Positions 22,038 through 30,416 of a stretch of DNA of 32,360 nt are shown piece after piece. The notes under the pieces are model-generated. The model was not told where the DNA came from. It worked only from the letters and a program-made list of their open reading frames with translations, and ran no database searches. The translations under genes and the position numbers were made by a program. The stretch is from DATDEW01 sp046590205. Its GTDB lineage: Bacteria; Bacteroidota; Ignavibacteria; Palsa-1295. Each line of letters begins with the position of its first letter. Positions within the stretch are counted from its first letter, which is position 1. The DNA is taken from positions 1 through 32,360 of the forward strand of contig JBKJTT010000053.1 in the NCBI GenBank assembly GCA_046590205.1. Reading direction: 5' to 3'.

Positions 22038-22483
22038 AGCTGAAGCTTTCGCTTACAGCCACTCCTTCTGCAAAAAAAGTATTTCCGAAGTATCGCGATT
22101 GGAAAGCGGACATCACGTCCGTAGCTTCATCTGTTATTTCGACTGAACTTCCGAATATAAAATCCTCTGAGGTTTCTATCATCTTCCAATCGGATAATGA
22201 GTTGCTCGACCTCAATAAGCGTATCCTTGACCACGACTACTATACCGACATTCTTACCTTCGAGATAGAACATACCGATACCCGGACAGAGACCGAAATA
22301 TACATCAGCTTGGATAGGGCAAGAGAAAATGCCGAACGCTTTGGCTCCGATATGCGTAGTGAGGTACTGCGGTTGGTGATACATGGTCTTCTGCATGTGG
22401 CAGGGTACTCGGATAAATCACCATCGGCAAAGAAACGAATGCAAAAGCGTGAGCGTTTTTTTCTGTCCACACTAACTGATTGA
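22034..22483 (+). CDS. ybeY: Endoribonuclease YbeY (rRNA maturation factor)
   Basis: The 149-residue protein shows the UPF0054 pattern: LLDLNKRILDHDYYTDILTF, a strand ETEIYISLDRARENA, and the metal motif HGLLHVAGYSDK with His117 and His121. In the enterobacterial form the motif is HGxLHxxGxDH; here the third His position is Asp127 followed by Lys, a variant I associate with Bacteroidota. The enzyme acts in 16S rRNA 3'-end processing and ribosome quality control. It is translationally coupled to the upstream hypothetical gene and followed 31 bases later by the Smg-like gene. Confidence 0.9.
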   Translation: MKLKLSLTATPSAKKVFPKYRDWKADITSVASSVISTELPNIKSSEVSIIFQSDNELLDLNKRILDHDYYTDILTFEIEHTDTRTETEIYISLDRARENAERFGSDMRSEVLRLVIHGLLHVAGYSDKSPSAKKRMQKRERFFLSTLTD

Positions 22484-22514
22484 TTATCGAACATTTGCTA
22501 CAGGGTTCTTTTTA

Positions 22515-23027
22515 ATGAGAATTGATACAAGTTCTGCCGGTGCGTCCAACGGACGTATCCTTGAGATTATTACACACTTACTTGCCGAGATGGGTAACCG
22601 TCGCGAGCTTGCCGATATAGATACACGAAAGTTATATGACAAGGGATTCTCCGAAATAGAGGTCTCGACCGCTTGCACATGGCTGATGGATAAGCTTGCA
22701 CTTTCCTCGATGCAGGCACAGCTTTTCCAATCGAGCACGAAGTATAAGCCGAGCGCAGAGCCGCGTGACCAGTTCCGTCCGTTCCATGAGTTCGAGCAAT
22801 CTATGTTCTCGGTTGACTCCCGCGGATACCTGTTACAGCTTCGTGAACTTGGGCTTCTTTCTGATGGTGAACTTGAGATGATCATTGACAGAGTGTGGTT
22901 CTTTGGCGGACAAAATGTCGGGCTTGATAGCGTCCGTGAGATAGCCGGACAGGTCATTTTTGACTTCAATGATTCGACCCGTTCGCATAGCAGAATGATG
23001 CTCGGAACTCACGATACGGTACACTAA
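22515..23027 (+). CDS. smg: Smg-like DUF494 protein
   Basis: The 170-residue protein resembles the DUF494/Smg family: ILEIITHLLAEMG near the N-terminus, IDTRKLYDKGFSEIEVSTACTWLMDKL, and the RGYLLQLRELGLLSDGELEMIIDR segment, the most conserved part of the family. It is predicted to be mostly helical and cytoplasmic; biochemical function is unknown. The next gene is topA, the same order as smg-topA in enterobacteria, which supports the assignment. A strong terminator follows, so it is not transcribed into topA by default. Confidence 0.75.
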   Translation: MRIDTSSAGASNGRILEIITHLLAEMGNRRELADIDTRKLYDKGFSEIEVSTACTWLMDKLALSSMQAQLFQSSTKYKPSAEPRDQFRPFHEFEQSMFSVDSRGYLLQLRELGLLSDGELEMIIDRVWFFGGQNVGLDSVREIAGQVIFDFNDSTRSHSRMMLGTHDTVH

Positions 23028-23056
23028 GAAAAATATACCCTGAAATCTTTTATAAG

Positions 23057-23092
23057 GCGCGAGTGGTTATGGAACCCCACATCGCGCTTTTT
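23057..23092 (+). terminator. Rho-independent terminator after smg
   Basis: GCGCGAGTGG (23057-23066) pairs with CCACATCGCGC (23077-23087), ten pairs with a single bulged A, and is followed by five Ts. It ends the hypothetical-ybeY-smg transcript. Confidence 0.8.
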
Positions 23093-23123
23093 GCGTAAGG
23101 TAATGGAAGCATAGGCATTGTAA

Positions 23124-25460
23124 ATGGCTAAAAAATCACTGGTTATAGTCGAATCGCCCTCAAAAGCGAAGACGATCAATAAATATCTTGGTTCCGGTTA
23201 TGTCGTTGAGGCATCGGTGGGGCATGTCAAAGATTTGCCCAAATCCAAGCTCGGAATTGATTTCGAGAATGGGTTTCTCCCGCAATACATCACTGTAAAG
23301 GGGAAGAAAGATATTATTAATCGTCTCAAGGATCTTGCGGGAAAATCGAAAGATGTCTTCCTCGCAACCGATCCGGACCGAGAAGGCGAAGCCATTGCCG
23401 TACATATCCTCAATGAAATTTCCTCGAAGAACGACAATATCAAGCGTGTCCTCTTCAACGAGATAACCAAGTCCGGTATCGAAGAAGCGATGAAGCATTC
23501 GCGCGATGTTGATACCGCCCTCTTCGATGCGCAGCAGGCGCGTCGTGTGATGGATAGAATCATCGGCTATCAGGTATCACCATATCTCTGGAAAGCATTC
23601 ATCGGCAAGAATGCTCAAAATCTTTCTGCCGGTCGGGTACAGTCTGTTGCTCTTCGTATCATTTGCGAGAGAGAAGATTCTATCGAGCGTTTCCAGCCGA
23701 TCGAGTACTGGAACATGTGGGCTGACTTCACGACGGCTACAACTGAATTCCCGATACATGCTCGTCTTGTTGGTGTAGATACATCAGAGTTTAAAAATCC
23801 CGAGGGCAGCAAACAGGATATGCCCGAGGAGATGAAGAGCCGCTTCATCGGTGATGAAACAACTGCAACGGGTTTTGCTCGTGATGCCCAGACGAAAACC
23901 TATCGCATTGCAGGTGTTACAAAACGTGAAGTTCGCAAGACCGCTCCGCCGCCATTTATTACAAGTTCGCTTCAGACAGCCGCAAGTTCGGCGCTTCGTT
24001 TTAATCCCAAGCGTACAATGGGTATTGCTCAAAAGTTGTATGAAGGTGTTGAGCTTGGTGCTGATGGGCTGACAGGTCTTATAACCTACATGCGTACTGA
24101 TTCGACTCGTACATCAGCCGAAGCCCGTAATTCGGCGATAGAGTACATTGCAAAGACATATGGCAATGACTACGTTGGTCCCGAGCGCAAAGAGAAGAAA
24201 AGCAAAAATGCGCAAGAAGCCCATGAATGTATTCGTCCGACAAATCCGAATCTTGACCCAAAGACCATTCGCCGCTATTTAACAGGCGAAGATAAAGCTC
24301 TTGCCGATCTTTATGAACTCATCTGGCAACGATTTATCGCAAGTCAAATGGCTCCTGCAGTGCTTGACCAGACGACCGTTGATATTTCTTCGGATAATAA
24401 AGAGGGAAGTACGTATCGTTTCCGTGCATCGGGCTCTGTCATCAAATTCAGAGGGTACATGCAGCTTCTTGAAGACATTGAGGAGAAAGAACCGAATTCT
24501 ACTGACGAAGATGAGCGTCGCCTGCCGAACGGCATCACCGAGAGTCAAACAGCAAACATCGAAGCACCGAAGTTGACACGCAGCGAGACAAAGCCGCCGC
24601 CGCGTTTCTCGGAATCATCGCTTGTCAAAGAACTTGAATCGCTCGGTATCGGAAGACCTTCGACATACGCAAGTATCGTCGGTACTATCCAAGACCGTAC
24701 CTATGTCGAGCAGCAGGAGCGTCGGCTTTATCCGACTGACCTTGGCAGAAACGTCAATCGCGTTCTTGTCAAGAGCTTCCCCGAAATCTTCAACGTGAAC
24801 TTCACGGCGCAGATGGAGGGCGAGCTTGATACCATCGCCGATAGAGAGAATACTTACGAGAAGGTGATGAACGACTTCTATGTACCGTTCAAAGCCGTCT
24901 TGGAACATGCTGATGAACGTCTCGAAGAAGACCTTCCGAAGTTCAACTGCCCGGCATGTAACTCGGCGAATGTTGAGTTGAAGTCCGGTTGGTTCGGATT
25001 CTTTATCGAGTGCGGTGATTGTGCTAAGAAGACCTCCGTCAAATCCATCGGCAAACCACCACCGGAAAAGATCGGTGAGATTTGTCCAGAGTGTAAAGAA
25101 GGCGAACTGCTGATGCGCTCAAGCCGCTATGGTAAGTTCATCGCATGTAACCGCTTTCCGAAATGTAAATATACCAGGCAGATCCCGACGGGCATCAAAT
25201 GTCCGAAGTGTGTCATCGGTGATATCGTCCAGCGCAAAGGCGGAAAAGCAAAACGTACCTTTTGGGGATGTGCCCGCTACCCCGAGTGTGACTTTATCTC
25301 CAACGATAAACCAGTTAATAAAACATGCCCGACCTGCAACAATAACTGGCTTGCGACTAAGTGGCATAAGTCAAAGGGTAACTACCTGAAGTGCTCACAA
25401 TGTAAAGGCGAGTTCACCGATGAGTTGCTCGAACACGCCGAAAAAGCTGAAGCGGCGTAA
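23124..25460 (+). CDS. topA: DNA topoisomerase I
   Basis: This is a type IA topoisomerase that relaxes negative supercoils through a covalent 5'-phosphotyrosine. The Toprim domain begins SLVIVESPSKAKTI (Glu10) and carries ATDPDREGEA (Asp83, Asp85). The active-site Tyr322 is in LITYMRTDSTR, and QNLSAGRVQSVALR and IGRPSTYASI are also intact. At 778 residues it has four C-terminal zinc-ribbon modules (CPACN...CGDC, CPECK...CKY, CPKC...CARYPEC, CPTC...CSQC), used for single-strand DNA binding. It follows the Smg-like gene after a terminator. No clear promoter box is seen in the 30 bases before the ATG. Confidence 0.97.
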   Translation: MAKKSLVIVESPSKAKTINKYLGSGYVVEASVGHVKDLPKSKLGIDFENGFLPQYITVKGKKDIINRLKDLAGKSKDVFLATDPDREGEAIAVHILNEISSKNDNIKRVLFNEITKSGIEEAMKHSRDVDTALFDAQQARRVMDRIIGYQVSPYLWKAFIGKNAQNLSAGRVQSVALRIICEREDSIERFQPIEYWNMWADFTTATTEFPIHARLVGVDTSEFKNPEGSKQDMPEEMKSRFIGDETTATGFARDAQTKTYRIAGVTKREVRKTAPPPFITSSLQTAASSALRFNPKRTMGIAQKLYEGVELGADGLTGLITYMRTDSTRTSAEARNSAIEYIAKTYGNDYVGPERKEKKSKNAQEAHECIRPTNPNLDPKTIRRYLTGEDKALADLYELIWQRFIASQMAPAVLDQTTVDISSDNKEGSTYRFRASGSVIKFRGYMQLLEDIEEKEPNSTDEDERRLPNGITESQTANIEAPKLTRSETKPPPRFSESSLVKELESLGIGRPSTYASIVGTIQDRTYVEQQERRLYPTDLGRNVNRVLVKSFPEIFNVNFTAQMEGELDTIADRENTYEKVMNDFYVPFKAVLEHADERLEEDLPKFNCPACNSANVELKSGWFGFFIECGDCAKKTSVKSIGKPPPEKIGEICPECKEGELLMRSSRYGKFIACNRFPKCKYTRQIPTGIKCPKCVIGDIVQRKGGKAKRTFWGCARYPECDFISNDKPVNKTCPTCNNNWLATKWHKSKGNYLKCSQCKGEFTDELLEHAEKAEAA

Positions 25461-25491
25461 ATCGTAGAAGCTCGCCCGGAGAATATTTAAA

Positions 25492-26271
25492 TCATTTACT
25501 ATCTATCTTCGGTGCGTTGGTGGAGGCGGTGTCGGATTTTATCACTTCCATCACTCCGTATGGATAGCTTATATGGATAGTGACAGGGCGGAAGGATGTA
25601 CGTCCGTGCAGTAGCATATCCAGCGCAGGGTACTGCCACTCGGCTCCATTCTCTATCTCATTGACACTTGCCCCCTGAAACTTAATGAATTTATCTGCTG
25701 TGAACGAGAAGGTACACATTTTGTCGGTAAAAAGGTCGCTATAGAGATCAACATTCTCAATGTCAATACTCTCAATGCCGTAGACAGACTGATACTTTGC
25801 AGAAACCGGAGCTATCTCTATGACAGGCAAAGAGTCACCTTTCATTGATATGTTAATATCTCCGGTGAATGCCGGTAAATTGGAAAGCGGTTTATCCACT
25901 AACCCACTCCAGAACAGACGGTTAACAGTATGCAGGTTCTTGAGCTTCGGAAGTATAAGTTCAGCATGAAGGACTGTGCAGGTATCTGACATTGCAACAT
26001 TTATAAGTGATTCTTCGACAAGTTGTAGAGTATCGAAGAGCTTCATACGCTCTATAAGATCATCAATAAGTTTTTGGCGGAAGGTCTCGGGATCCTTAAT
26101 GGTATTGCCTTTCCGTGAGTACGCTGCTTCAAAAAATGACGGGTCCAAGCGGACATCAGCGGTCATCACCACTTTTAGGTCGGAGCGAACCGCTATCCTA
26201 TAGACTATCTCGTAGCATCCGGCAAGCGGAACCACGCCCAAAAGGAGCAGTATAAGAAGGAGCTTTTGCAT
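25492..26271 (-). CDS. Lipoprotein of unknown function
   Basis: Starting at the ATG at 26271 (MQKLLLILLLLGVVPLAGC) gives a lipoprotein signal peptide with lipobox LAGC and about 240 residues after the lipidated Cys. The frame is open 15 codons further upstream but that would bury the signal. The N-terminal mature part (CYEIVYRIAVRSD...VRLDPSFF) resembles the start of the lipoprotein at 31740 (CFDILEHIVVKPD...ITLDSGFI), so the two may be paralogues. No enzymatic motif is visible. It is divergent from the M3-type peptidase gene. Confidence 0.7.
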   Translation of the reverse strand: MQKLLLILLLLGVVPLAGCYEIVYRIAVRSDLKVVMTADVRLDPSFFEAAYSRKGNTIKDPETFRQKLIDDLIERMKLFDTLQLVEESLINVAMSDTCTVLHAELILPKLKNLHTVNRLFWSGLVDKPLSNLPAFTGDINISMKGDSLPVIEIAPVSAKYQSVYGIESIDIENVDLYSDLFTDKMCTFSFTADKFIKFQGASVNEIENGAEWQYPALDMLLHGRTSFRPVTIHISYPYGVMEVIKSDTASTNAPKIDSK

Positions 26272-26360
26272 AGTACGTAGATAAAGCAACAATCGAGCGG
26301 AATGACTACATTCCACTAATAGTTATATACCACACTTATTACAACATAGTTTCACGTGCA

Positions 26361-28220
26361 ATGACCTTTAACGACTATCTCAAAGAACTCAACGAAGCAT
26401 ATCTCAAACTTCATGTAGCCAAGGAAGACCTCTTTTGGGAATCCAAAATGGGGTTGACAGACAATGCCGAAGAATGCTCGAAGAAATTCCGCGAAGCGGA
26501 GATTACGCTTTCTGCTTTTATTCAAGATGCAAAAAAGCTCGAAGAACTTCGCGCTTACAAAGCACAAGGCGGACTAACTCCCGACGAAGAAATTGCGCTT
26601 GGCGGATGGATCACTTTCTTCGAAGCGAACGTCATCGAATCCGAAGAAGGACGTCGCTACGGGAAAGAAGCTATTGAGATGGAAGGCGCACTTCAATATA
26701 AGCGCAGTGTCATGGGGCTTGGGTACATTGACCCCGTAACTGGCAAGAAAGTTGAGACAACTTCGACCGAGCTGTCGAACATGCTCACAAGCGACCACGA
26801 TGAAGCTGGCCGCAAAGCTGCATGGGAAGGACTTAATAGCATCGGTCAGTTCGTGCTTGCGAATGGATTTATCGAAGTTATCAAAAAACGCAACCAACTT
26901 GCGCGTGCTTGCGGGTATGAAGATTATTATGAGTTCAAAGTCCAGCGCACGGAAGGATTCTCGAAGAAATATCTTTTTGATTTGCTTGATGACCTCGAGC
27001 GCCGTACACGCGATGCTAATAAAAATGCAGTTGATGCTTTTGCAAAAGAGCATGGCGACAATGCAATACTGCCATGGAATTTCAAGTTCTATCGTAGCGG
27101 CAAACTTGCAGAGGAGACCGACCCTTATCATCCGTTCGAGTATGCTGTTGAGCGTTGGGTAAAATCTTTCGCGGCGATGAATATCGAGTACCGCTCGGCA
27201 ACTCTTACCCTTGACCTCATTGACCGCAAAGGCAAACATGAGAACGGTTTTATGCACGGACCCGAACCTGGATTTTTCCGCGACGGCAAATGGAATCCGG
27301 CACGTATCAACTTCACTGCGAATGCGATCCCGAATGCAGTCGGCTCCGGCGTAGAAGCGCTCAACACGCTCTTCCATGAAGGCGGACATGCGGCGCACTT
27401 CTCGAATATCCTGATGAACGCACCATGTTTCTCGCAGGAGTTCGCGCCGACATCTGTTGCCTATGCCGAAACACAGTCAATGTTCCTTGATGCTGTTATC
27501 AGTGATGCTGATTGGCTCATGAAGTATGCGAAGAACAAGAACGGCGAGTCGTATCCATTCGCTCTTATTGAACGTGCCGCTCATGAAAATCAGCCGTTCC
27601 ATACCCTAATGATACGCGCAATGCTTGCAGTTTGTTATGCAGAAAAAGCATTTTATGAAATGACCGATGCTGAGCTCACTCCGGAAAATATTCAGAAGGT
27701 TGTTCTCGATATTGAGCAGAGATTCTATCACCTGCCTGCATCATCACGTCCGATACTTGCTGTGCCGCATATCTTGGCAGGTGAAGCAAGCGCATACTAT
27801 CATGGGTACGTGCTTGCAGAGATGGCAGTGCGCCAGACACGTGAATACTTTTTGAATAAGTACGGATACATTTCCGACAATCCGAACGTCGGACCCGAAC
27901 TTGCCGAAGGATACTGGAAGCCGGGCAACAGCGAGAGCTTCATGTCGCTTGTCGAGCGCTTGACAGGCAAGCAATTCAGCGCAGATGCACTTGTGAACTG
28001 GGCGACGCGAAGTGAAGACGATGTTATCACCGAAGCAAACAAGCTCGTTGAGGGCGCCAAGAAACGCGAAGCAACAACACAAACAACAGACTTAAAAGCT
28101 GCAGTGAAAGTCATTCACGGCAACGAGACCATCACAAAGTTCTCGAATGGTGACTTCACATCAGCGAACGAAGCATTTAAGAATTGGGTGGTGGAGCACT
28201 ATCCGAAGCAGGTGCATTGA
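26361..28220 (+). CDS. M3-family zinc metallopeptidase (oligoendopeptidase-like)
   Basis: The 619-residue protein has no signal peptide and carries the zinc motif HEGGH (His339, Glu340, His343) in TLFHEGGHAAHF, with Glu370 in VAYAETQSMF as the likely third ligand, as in M3/PepF-type oligopeptidases. The downstream YHGYVLAEMAVRQT and the substrate-binding HLPASSRPILAVPHI region fit the M3 catalytic bowl. It would degrade short peptides in the cytosol. The next ORF overlaps its stop by four bases (TTGA), if translated from TTG. Confidence 0.9.
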   Translation: MTFNDYLKELNEAYLKLHVAKEDLFWESKMGLTDNAEECSKKFREAEITLSAFIQDAKKLEELRAYKAQGGLTPDEEIALGGWITFFEANVIESEEGRRYGKEAIEMEGALQYKRSVMGLGYIDPVTGKKVETTSTELSNMLTSDHDEAGRKAAWEGLNSIGQFVLANGFIEVIKKRNQLARACGYEDYYEFKVQRTEGFSKKYLFDLLDDLERRTRDANKNAVDAFAKEHGDNAILPWNFKFYRSGKLAEETDPYHPFEYAVERWVKSFAAMNIEYRSATLTLDLIDRKGKHENGFMHGPEPGFFRDGKWNPARINFTANAIPNAVGSGVEALNTLFHEGGHAAHFSNILMNAPCFSQEFAPTSVAYAETQSMFLDAVISDADWLMKYAKNKNGESYPFALIERAAHENQPFHTLMIRAMLAVCYAEKAFYEMTDAELTPENIQKVVLDIEQRFYHLPASSRPILAVPHILAGEASAYYHGYVLAEMAVRQTREYFLNKYGYISDNPNVGPELAEGYWKPGNSESFMSLVERLTGKQFSADALVNWATRSEDDVITEANKLVEGAKKREATTQTTDLKAAVKVIHGNETITKFSNGDFTSANEAFKNWVVEHYPKQVH

Positions 28221-28687
28221 CATTCAAAGAACATCTGCTTACGACATTTGACGACACCTGGGATCACAGGTGGGAGTCGTTTGCATTAGTGATAAAGGAT
28301 GTTGACCAAGAGATGGCTCGGTATCAGCATCCGGTGTATTTATCTCAAGCAGCTACCGAATATAACGCGAAGAAGGGCTCTATCATCTGGCATATAGCAC
28401 ACCTTGCACATTGTCACTTGCAGTATGCAGAGGTTATAACGGGAAGACCGGAAGTGCCTGTCGAGCCGCCATTCCCGAACATTGACTCGCTCGAAGCAGC
28501 CCTCGAACAAATAACATTATCCCGCACAAAGTTACGCAGTGCTATTGAATCTGTAAGTGAAGATGAACTCTCTGATAAGGTGTGCGGTGGAGATACTGTC
28601 GCCGGTTACGTCCAGACCATCCTACGCCACGACGCCTGGCACTTCGGGCAGATGGCAGTTGTGAAGAGATTGTATAGAAGTCAGTAG
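28217..28687 (+). CDS. DinB-like four-helix protein
   Basis: The only plausible start giving a normal N-terminus is TTG at 28217 (then ACATTCAAAGAA, MTFKEHLL), overlapping the preceding TGA; the frame is open to 28184. About 156 residues match the DinB/YfiT superfamily: SIIWHIAHLAHCHLQYAEVI and, near the C-terminus, ILRHDAWHFGQMAVVKR. The three His residues of IWHIAH and RHDAWHFGQ would bind a metal ion. Members include thiol-S-transferases (bacillithiol, mycothiol); substrate unknown. It sits at the end of the peptidase operon and abuts the convergent YdeI-like gene with no gap. Confidence 0.75.
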   Translation: MTFKEHLLTTFDDTWDHRWESFALVIKDVDQEMARYQHPVYLSQAATEYNAKKGSIIWHIAHLAHCHLQYAEVITGRPEVPVEPPFPNIDSLEAALEQITLSRTKLRSAIESVSEDELSDKVCGGDTVAGYVQTILRHDAWHFGQMAVVKRLYRSQ

Positions 28688-29302
28688 TTATTTCTTTCGC
28701 TCATACTTCCAATTACGAGACTTTCCTTCTACTAACTGCTCGAGCATTGTTGTGATGCGCTTCTCGCGTGTGGCTTCTTGCTTGGCTTCTGTTATCCACT
28801 CGACGTACTCTCTCTGGTGAGACGGTGAGAACTTCTCAAATGCTTCACGCGCTTTCTTATTCTTCCCCAGAGCATTGGTTACAACTTCCGGCACGACGAC
28901 ATCTCCCTTCGGCTCGCGTTTTGGCTTCGGTAACTTTACGCCGAGATCGTTGAGCTCCTTTGCTTCTTCGAGGTAAGCAATCATCTTCGTATCCGAAGGC
29001 AGATCCTTCATTGACTCTATTCTCCCCGAATGCCCCATTGAGTTTTCTTCGCGGGCATTATCCATGAGGACAGGGTCTTTCATAAGCGCCGCTTTCCAGA
29101 ATCCGAAGACTGCATGTTCCTTGAAGGAAGCCATCGAGAAGAACGGTCCCTTATAATCAAAGCTCGGCATCCCCCACTTTATCGTCTCTTGGACGTCAGG
29201 TACTTCCTGATGCACAAGCTTCCGTATATGCTTAAGTATTGGCTTCGCAAACGGCTGCGCCTTTGCGATGTATTCGTCGATTCGTTTGTCTTTTGTTGGC
29301 AT
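28688..29302 (-). CDS. YdeI/OmdA-type protein
   Basis: The 204-residue protein has an N-terminal DUF1801-like domain (IRKLVHQEVPDVQETIKWGMPSF, FFSMASFKEHAVFGFWKAAL) and a C-terminal OmdA-type bacteriocin-protection motif (FEKFSPSHQREYVEWITEAK followed by EATREKRI). These small cytosolic proteins are widespread in Bacteroidota and have no settled function. It lies two bases downstream of the TfoX-like gene, so the two are probably co-transcribed. Confidence 0.85.
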   Translation of the reverse strand: MPTKDKRIDEYIAKAQPFAKPILKHIRKLVHQEVPDVQETIKWGMPSFDYKGPFFSMASFKEHAVFGFWKAALMKDPVLMDNAREENSMGHSGRIESMKDLPSDTKMIAYLEEAKELNDLGVKLPKPKREPKGDVVVPEVVTNALGKNKKAREAFEKFSPSHQREYVEWITEAKQEATREKRITTMLEQLVEGKSRNWKYERKK

Positions 29303-29304
29303 GA

Positions 29305-29655
29305 TTACTTCTTTGGAGTTTTCTTTTTTGAAGCTTTTGCTTTCGGATTGTATTCGAGCGCAATGTCTATCCAGAATTGCAGGTCTTTTGTGTTCTTCAA
29401 AGCATCCTCACTTACAAATGCATATCCCTTCATAACTTTACTAGTAAAGTCCATCTCACGAGCGCCTTTTTTCAAAAGTACTTTTTCCTGCAGTTCCGGA
29501 TCAAAACGCACCATGATCTCATCGGTCATGATACCAATGCACATTTTATCATTCACCATAAAGCAAAGCCCGCCGAACATCGCCTTCTCTTCCAACTTCT
29601 GAATATGAGAGAGATGCTCACGAACACGGTTTGCAAGTTGTTCTGAATAGGGCAT
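29305..29655 (-). CDS. TfoX N-terminal domain protein
   Basis: I start at the ATG at 29655 (MPYSEQLANRVREHL), giving 116 residues; the longer frame overlaps the end of the upstream toxin gene. The sequence EEKAMFGGLCFMVNDKMCIG is the diagnostic TfoX-N motif, followed by VKGYAFV-like (MKGYAFVSED) and a basic Lys-rich tail. It is a single-domain form, not the full competence regulator TfoX, and its role is unknown. It is sandwiched between the VapC-like gene and the YdeI-like gene. Confidence 0.85.
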   Translation of the reverse strand: MPYSEQLANRVREHLSHIQKLEEKAMFGGLCFMVNDKMCIGIMTDEIMVRFDPELQEKVLLKKGAREMDFTSKVMKGYAFVSEDALKNTKDLQFWIDIALEYNPKAKASKKKTPKK

Positions 29656-29659
29656 AGCG

Positions 29660-30061
29660 TCAGGTTGAGACCCAATTCTCAAGAAGTATTCCGTTCAATC
29701 TTGAGAAATGTTTTGTATTGTTCGTAACAAGTGTAAGGTTGTGAGTAATGGCAGTGGCGCCGATGAGTAGGTCAAACTCATCAATGATAGTACCTGATCT
29801 TTTTAATCTTGTCTTTTCCGATGCATAGGTATCAAGCGCATCAAAGATGGGTATTACTTCAACCTCTGAAAGAAATGTAGTGAGTGTGGATGAATTTTTT
29901 TCGGGGTTGGCACTATTGGCTACTCCGTACTTTAACTCTGCAAGTGTTATCTCTGATATAAATAAGTTATCAGATCCTACATCCTTAAATTTATCTTGAA
30001 GGGCGAACATCCCTTTCAAATAGTAAATACAAGTATCGGTATCAAGTAAGTATTGGCTCAA
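29660..30061 (-). CDS. vapC: PIN-domain toxin, VapC family
   Basis: A 133-residue PIN domain with the acidic active site: Asp7 in YLLDTDTCIYYLKG, Glu42 in ISEITLAELKYG, Asp97 in IIDEFDLLIGATAI, and Asn115 in LVTNNTKHFSRL. Members are Mg2+-dependent endoribonucleases that usually cut initiator tRNA or rRNA when their antitoxin is lost. The start codon overlaps the preceding antitoxin stop (ATGA), giving the classic antitoxin-toxin order on the minus strand. Confidence 0.93.
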   Translation of the reverse strand: MSQYLLDTDTCIYYLKGMFALQDKFKDVGSDNLFISEITLAELKYGVANSANPEKNSSTLTTFLSEVEVIPIFDALDTYASEKTRLKRSGTIIDEFDLLIGATAITHNLTLVTNNTKHFSRLNGILLENWVST

Positions 30062-30303
30062 AGCTCTTCAACGGTTCTTGAGAAATGCCTAGAACTGCGT
30101 ATTCCATTTATGATATCTTCTGCGCTTTCTTCTCCGACCCAGCCGCCATAGGATTCCCAAAACAGATTTTTATCAGTCGTATCCGGACTGTTTGGCTCAA
30201 TCAATAATTTGGCAATAATATCCTTCTTCCGTTGTGGGCTAAGTCCTTTTAGCATCTCAACGTAACTATCATTCAACCATGTGCTGTTTTGCCCGTCTCT
30301 CAT
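30058..30303 (-). CDS. Antitoxin of the VapC-type toxin
   Basis: The 81-residue product from the ATG at 30303 (MRDGQNSTWLNDS) begins with SYVEMLKGLSPQRKKDIIAKLL and ends GIRSSRHFSRTVEEL, an arrangement shared by Bacteroidota antitoxins encoded in front of VapC genes: an N-terminal DNA-binding part, then a C-terminal strand that blocks the toxin active site. It overlaps the toxin gene by four bases. The frame extends twelve codons further upstream, but the shorter start fits the family. Auto-repression of the pair is expected but no operator could be identified. Confidence 0.8.
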   Translation of the reverse strand: MRDGQNSTWLNDSYVEMLKGLSPQRKKDIIAKLLIEPNSPDTTDKNLFWESYGGWVGEESAEDIINGIRSSRHFSRTVEEL

Positions 30304-30416
30304 AAGAGTTTTCCTTCCAATGAGTATAACGTTCAGCATAAAACAGAAGGTTCTTCACCCGCAACCCCTCGGAACAACAAACTGTTATATCTTGAAGTAA
30401 AACGTTATATTACCCA

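Noticed and set aside
26574..27398. 274-codon minus-strand ORF
   Set aside because: Fully antisense to the M3 peptidase, whose zinc motif and length are intact; no motif in the antisense product.
29305..29655. TfoX-like protein as a competence regulator or as part of the toxin-antitoxin pair
   Set aside because: Only the N-terminal TfoX domain is present and nothing links it functionally to the neighbouring VapC; adjacency alone is weak.
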